DNA of 33,000 nt, from NCBI GenBank assembly GCA_945913025.1, contig CAMECJ010000003.1, positions 167,746 through 200,745 of the forward strand. Reading direction: 5' to 3'. The first letter of the stretch is position 1, and each line of letters opens with the position of its first letter. The position numbers were made by a program, and so were the translations under genes. This DNA is from an uncultured Elusimicrobia bacterium. GTDB taxonomy: Bacteria; Elusimicrobiota; Elusimicrobia; Elusimicrobiales; Elusimicrobiaceae. Shown here piece after piece: positions 32,088-33,000 of the stretch. The notes beneath the pieces were generated by a model. It saw only the letters and a program-made list of their open reading frames with translations, did no database searches and was not told where the DNA came from.

Positions 32088-32220
32088 ATGAGCCCTTTGT
32101 TTTGTGCCAAGTGTTTGTCGCCCTTGCGGCGGCAAACCACGGCTGTTTATTGGGCTTCGTATAGCTGGGCCCAGATAGACGGCCGTTTTTGTTTGGTTCC
32201 AAAGACAACAAGGAGCCTTT
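32088..32220 (+). promoter_or_regulatory. Structured 5' leader of the pilin (copy B)
   Basis: It aligns with copy A (765-904). It has a small hairpin CGCC/GGCG (32119-32131), an outer stem ACGGCTGT (32139-32146) with ACGGCCGT (32179-32186), and an inner stem TTGGGC (32150-32155) with GCCCAG (32169-32174), where copy A pairs with different bases. The 13-nt block ACGGCTGTTTATT is identical in both. It ends in AGGAG five nt before the ATG. A 60-residue frame runs through it but is not conserved in copy A because of an indel. Confidence 0.6.
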
Positions 32221-32703
32221 ATGAACAACAGCTATACATCAAATATCCGCCAAGGGTTTACGTTGATTGAACTTTTGGTAGTGGTACTCATCATCGGGAT
32301 TTTGGCCTCTGTAGCGTTGCCGCAATACCAAAAAGCGGTGGAAAAAAGCAGAATGGCGGAAGCGGTTATTTTGGTAAAAGCCATTGCTGAGGCCAACCAA
32401 GTCTACTATATGGCTAACGGACAATACGCCGGAATTGGAGATTTAGAGTTATTAGATATTAATATTCCGGGTGCTATTTTTGAGGACGCCGGCACTAGAA
32501 CCCAGACAAAACATTTTATTTATTCACCCCTGGGAACCCTGGGCACGGAACTAGCCGTAGCACAAAGACAGCCGTTCAAACAATCGTATTATATTTGGAT
32601 ATCCCGCGAAGAACCGAATAAAATTAAATGCACGACTTATCCTCAAGTTTCTTCTATCCAAAAACAGCTTTGCGACCAATTAAACCAAAACGGCACGTTG
32701 TAA
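32221..32703 (+). CDS. Type IV pilin-like protein (orphan, with structured leader)
   Basis: A 160-residue prepilin with a 12-residue leader (MNNSYTSNIRQG) ending in Gly(-1), then FTLIELLVVVLIIGILASVA with Glu(+5). ALPQYQKAVEKSRMAEAVI continues helix alpha-1. The globular part is unlike the pilin at 5001, but both have 'YYMANGxY' near residue 60 and a C-terminal Cys pair (CTTYPQ...LC). AGGAG lies 5 nt before the ATG at 32221. It stands alone between tuf and the lipoproteins, with no assembly genes nearby, so it is likely a minor or variable pilin using machinery encoded elsewhere. Confidence 0.9.
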   Translation: MNNSYTSNIRQGFTLIELLVVVLIIGILASVALPQYQKAVEKSRMAEAVILVKAIAEANQVYYMANGQYAGIGDLELLDINIPGAIFEDAGTRTQTKHFIYSPLGTLGTELAVAQRQPFKQSYYIWISREEPNKIKCTTYPQVSSIQKQLCDQLNQNGTL

Positions 32704-32765
32704 CTGCTGGCAGCCGTTATTCAGGTGCCGTGCAGGTTAGAATAACTTTGCATAGCATTGGCTGA

Positions 32766-32869
32766 TTTTTCAGATTTGCGCTAAATTTGCGTTGCCAGTT
32801 GCCCGAGGAAGTACTGTAAGGTACGCCGAGAGGCAAGGGAACGCAAAGTTAGCCAAATATGGAAAATGG
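32766..32869. repeat. Long imperfect palindrome downstream of the pilin
   Basis: Nested pairs: TTTGCGTT (32786-32793) with AACGCAAA (32840-32847), TTGCC (32799-32803) with GGCAA (32832-32836), and GTAC (32811-32814) with GTAC (32821-32824). The outer part GCTAA...TTAGC and TTTTTCA/GGAAAA also pairs, giving a ~100-nt hairpin with internal loops. The architecture recalls the units between adk and secY: a GAAG-flanked apical hairpin in a longer interrupted stem. A 7-bp inverted repeat (GTTATTC/GAATAAC, 32716-32746) precedes it. No gene is seen in 32704-32948. Confidence 0.7.
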
Positions 32870-32885
32870 TTGCCCGTATAACGAG

Positions 32886-32917
32886 CAAGGGATAAGAAAT
32901 TTCTTTCTTATCCCTTG
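32886..32917. terminator. Perfect 14-bp hairpin after tuf
   Basis: CAAGGGATAAGAAA (32886-32899) and TTTCTTATCCCTTG (32904-32917) pair perfectly around a 4-nt loop, 31 bp after the tuf stop. No T-run follows on either strand, so it may be a mRNA 3'-end stabiliser rather than a classical terminator. Confidence 0.6.
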
Positions 32918-32948
32918 TGCGTAAAACATCAGTTAAGTACAGTCGTTA

Positions 32949-33000
32949 CTACTCAATAATTTTGGTTACTACGCCGGCGCCTACCGTATGACCGCCTTCG
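32949..33000 (-). CDS. tuf: Elongation factor Tu, C-terminal end
   Basis: The last 16 codons and stop (TAG at 32949-32951) read EGGHTVGAGVVTKIIE, the standard C-terminus of EF-Tu. The rest lies beyond the right edge. EF-Tu delivers aminoacyl-tRNA to the ribosome. In many bacteria tuf is directly followed by rpsJ; here about 2 kb of accessory genes lie between them. Confidence 0.95.
   Translation of the reverse strand, partial: EGGHTVGAGVVTKIIE

Overview
This window looks like chromosomal DNA from a gut-type member of the phylum Elusimicrobiota (Elusimicrobium or a relative). The inference rests on several dispersed orphan type IV pilin-like genes with a near-invariant N-terminus (GFTLIELLVVVLIIGIL, then ALPQYQKAV). 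No marker was searched against a database, so the phylum is an inference.

Region 1 (1-5500) is an accessory patchwork. It holds the N-terminal part of gcvT (glycine cleavage T protein, cut by the window edge), a truncated pilin remnant behind a hairpin-rich leader, and a YgjP-like metallopeptidase with an apparently leaderless promoter. Two tandem secreted proteins with a trypsin-like fold have lost catalytic residues and share an identical 210-bp 3' segment. A controller-type XRE regulator sits with a two-gene chromate transporter, and an intact orphan pilin lies divergently from it.

Region 2 (5500-14160), all on the minus strand, is an envelope and RNA-processing cluster read mreC-mreD-mrdA-rodA-(radical SAM-linked protein)-rng-amidase. 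MreC, MreD, PBP2 and RodA form the elongasome with MreB, and the amidase trims peptidoglycan.

Region 3 (14161-30933), also on the minus strand, is the S10-spc-alpha ribosomal super-cluster: rpsJ-rplC-rplD-rplW-rplB-rpsS-rplV-rpsC-rplP-rpmC-rpsQ-rplN-rplX-rplE-rpsN-rpsH-rplF-rplR-rpsE-rplO-secY-adk-map-infA-rpmJ-rpsM-rpsK-rpsD-rpoA-rplQ. It runs directly into mreB, after which there is a strong terminator. rpmD (L30) is missing from its usual place. The only large gap is between secY and adk, and it is filled by three tandem copies of an imperfect-palindrome element whose stems change sequence but keep pairing.

Region 4 (30934-33000) lies between rpsJ and the C-terminus of tuf (EF-Tu). It carries the S10 promoter and leader, a tandem pair of cysteine-rich lipoproteins, a third pilin with the same structured leader as the remnant in region 1, and another long palindromic element.

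The main candidates for undescribed biology are the structured leader shared by two pilin loci, the triplicated hairpin element between adk and secY, the C-protein-like regulator and operator attached to chromate transporters, the pseudoprotease pair with a homogenised 3' end, and the Cys-rich lipoprotein pair.
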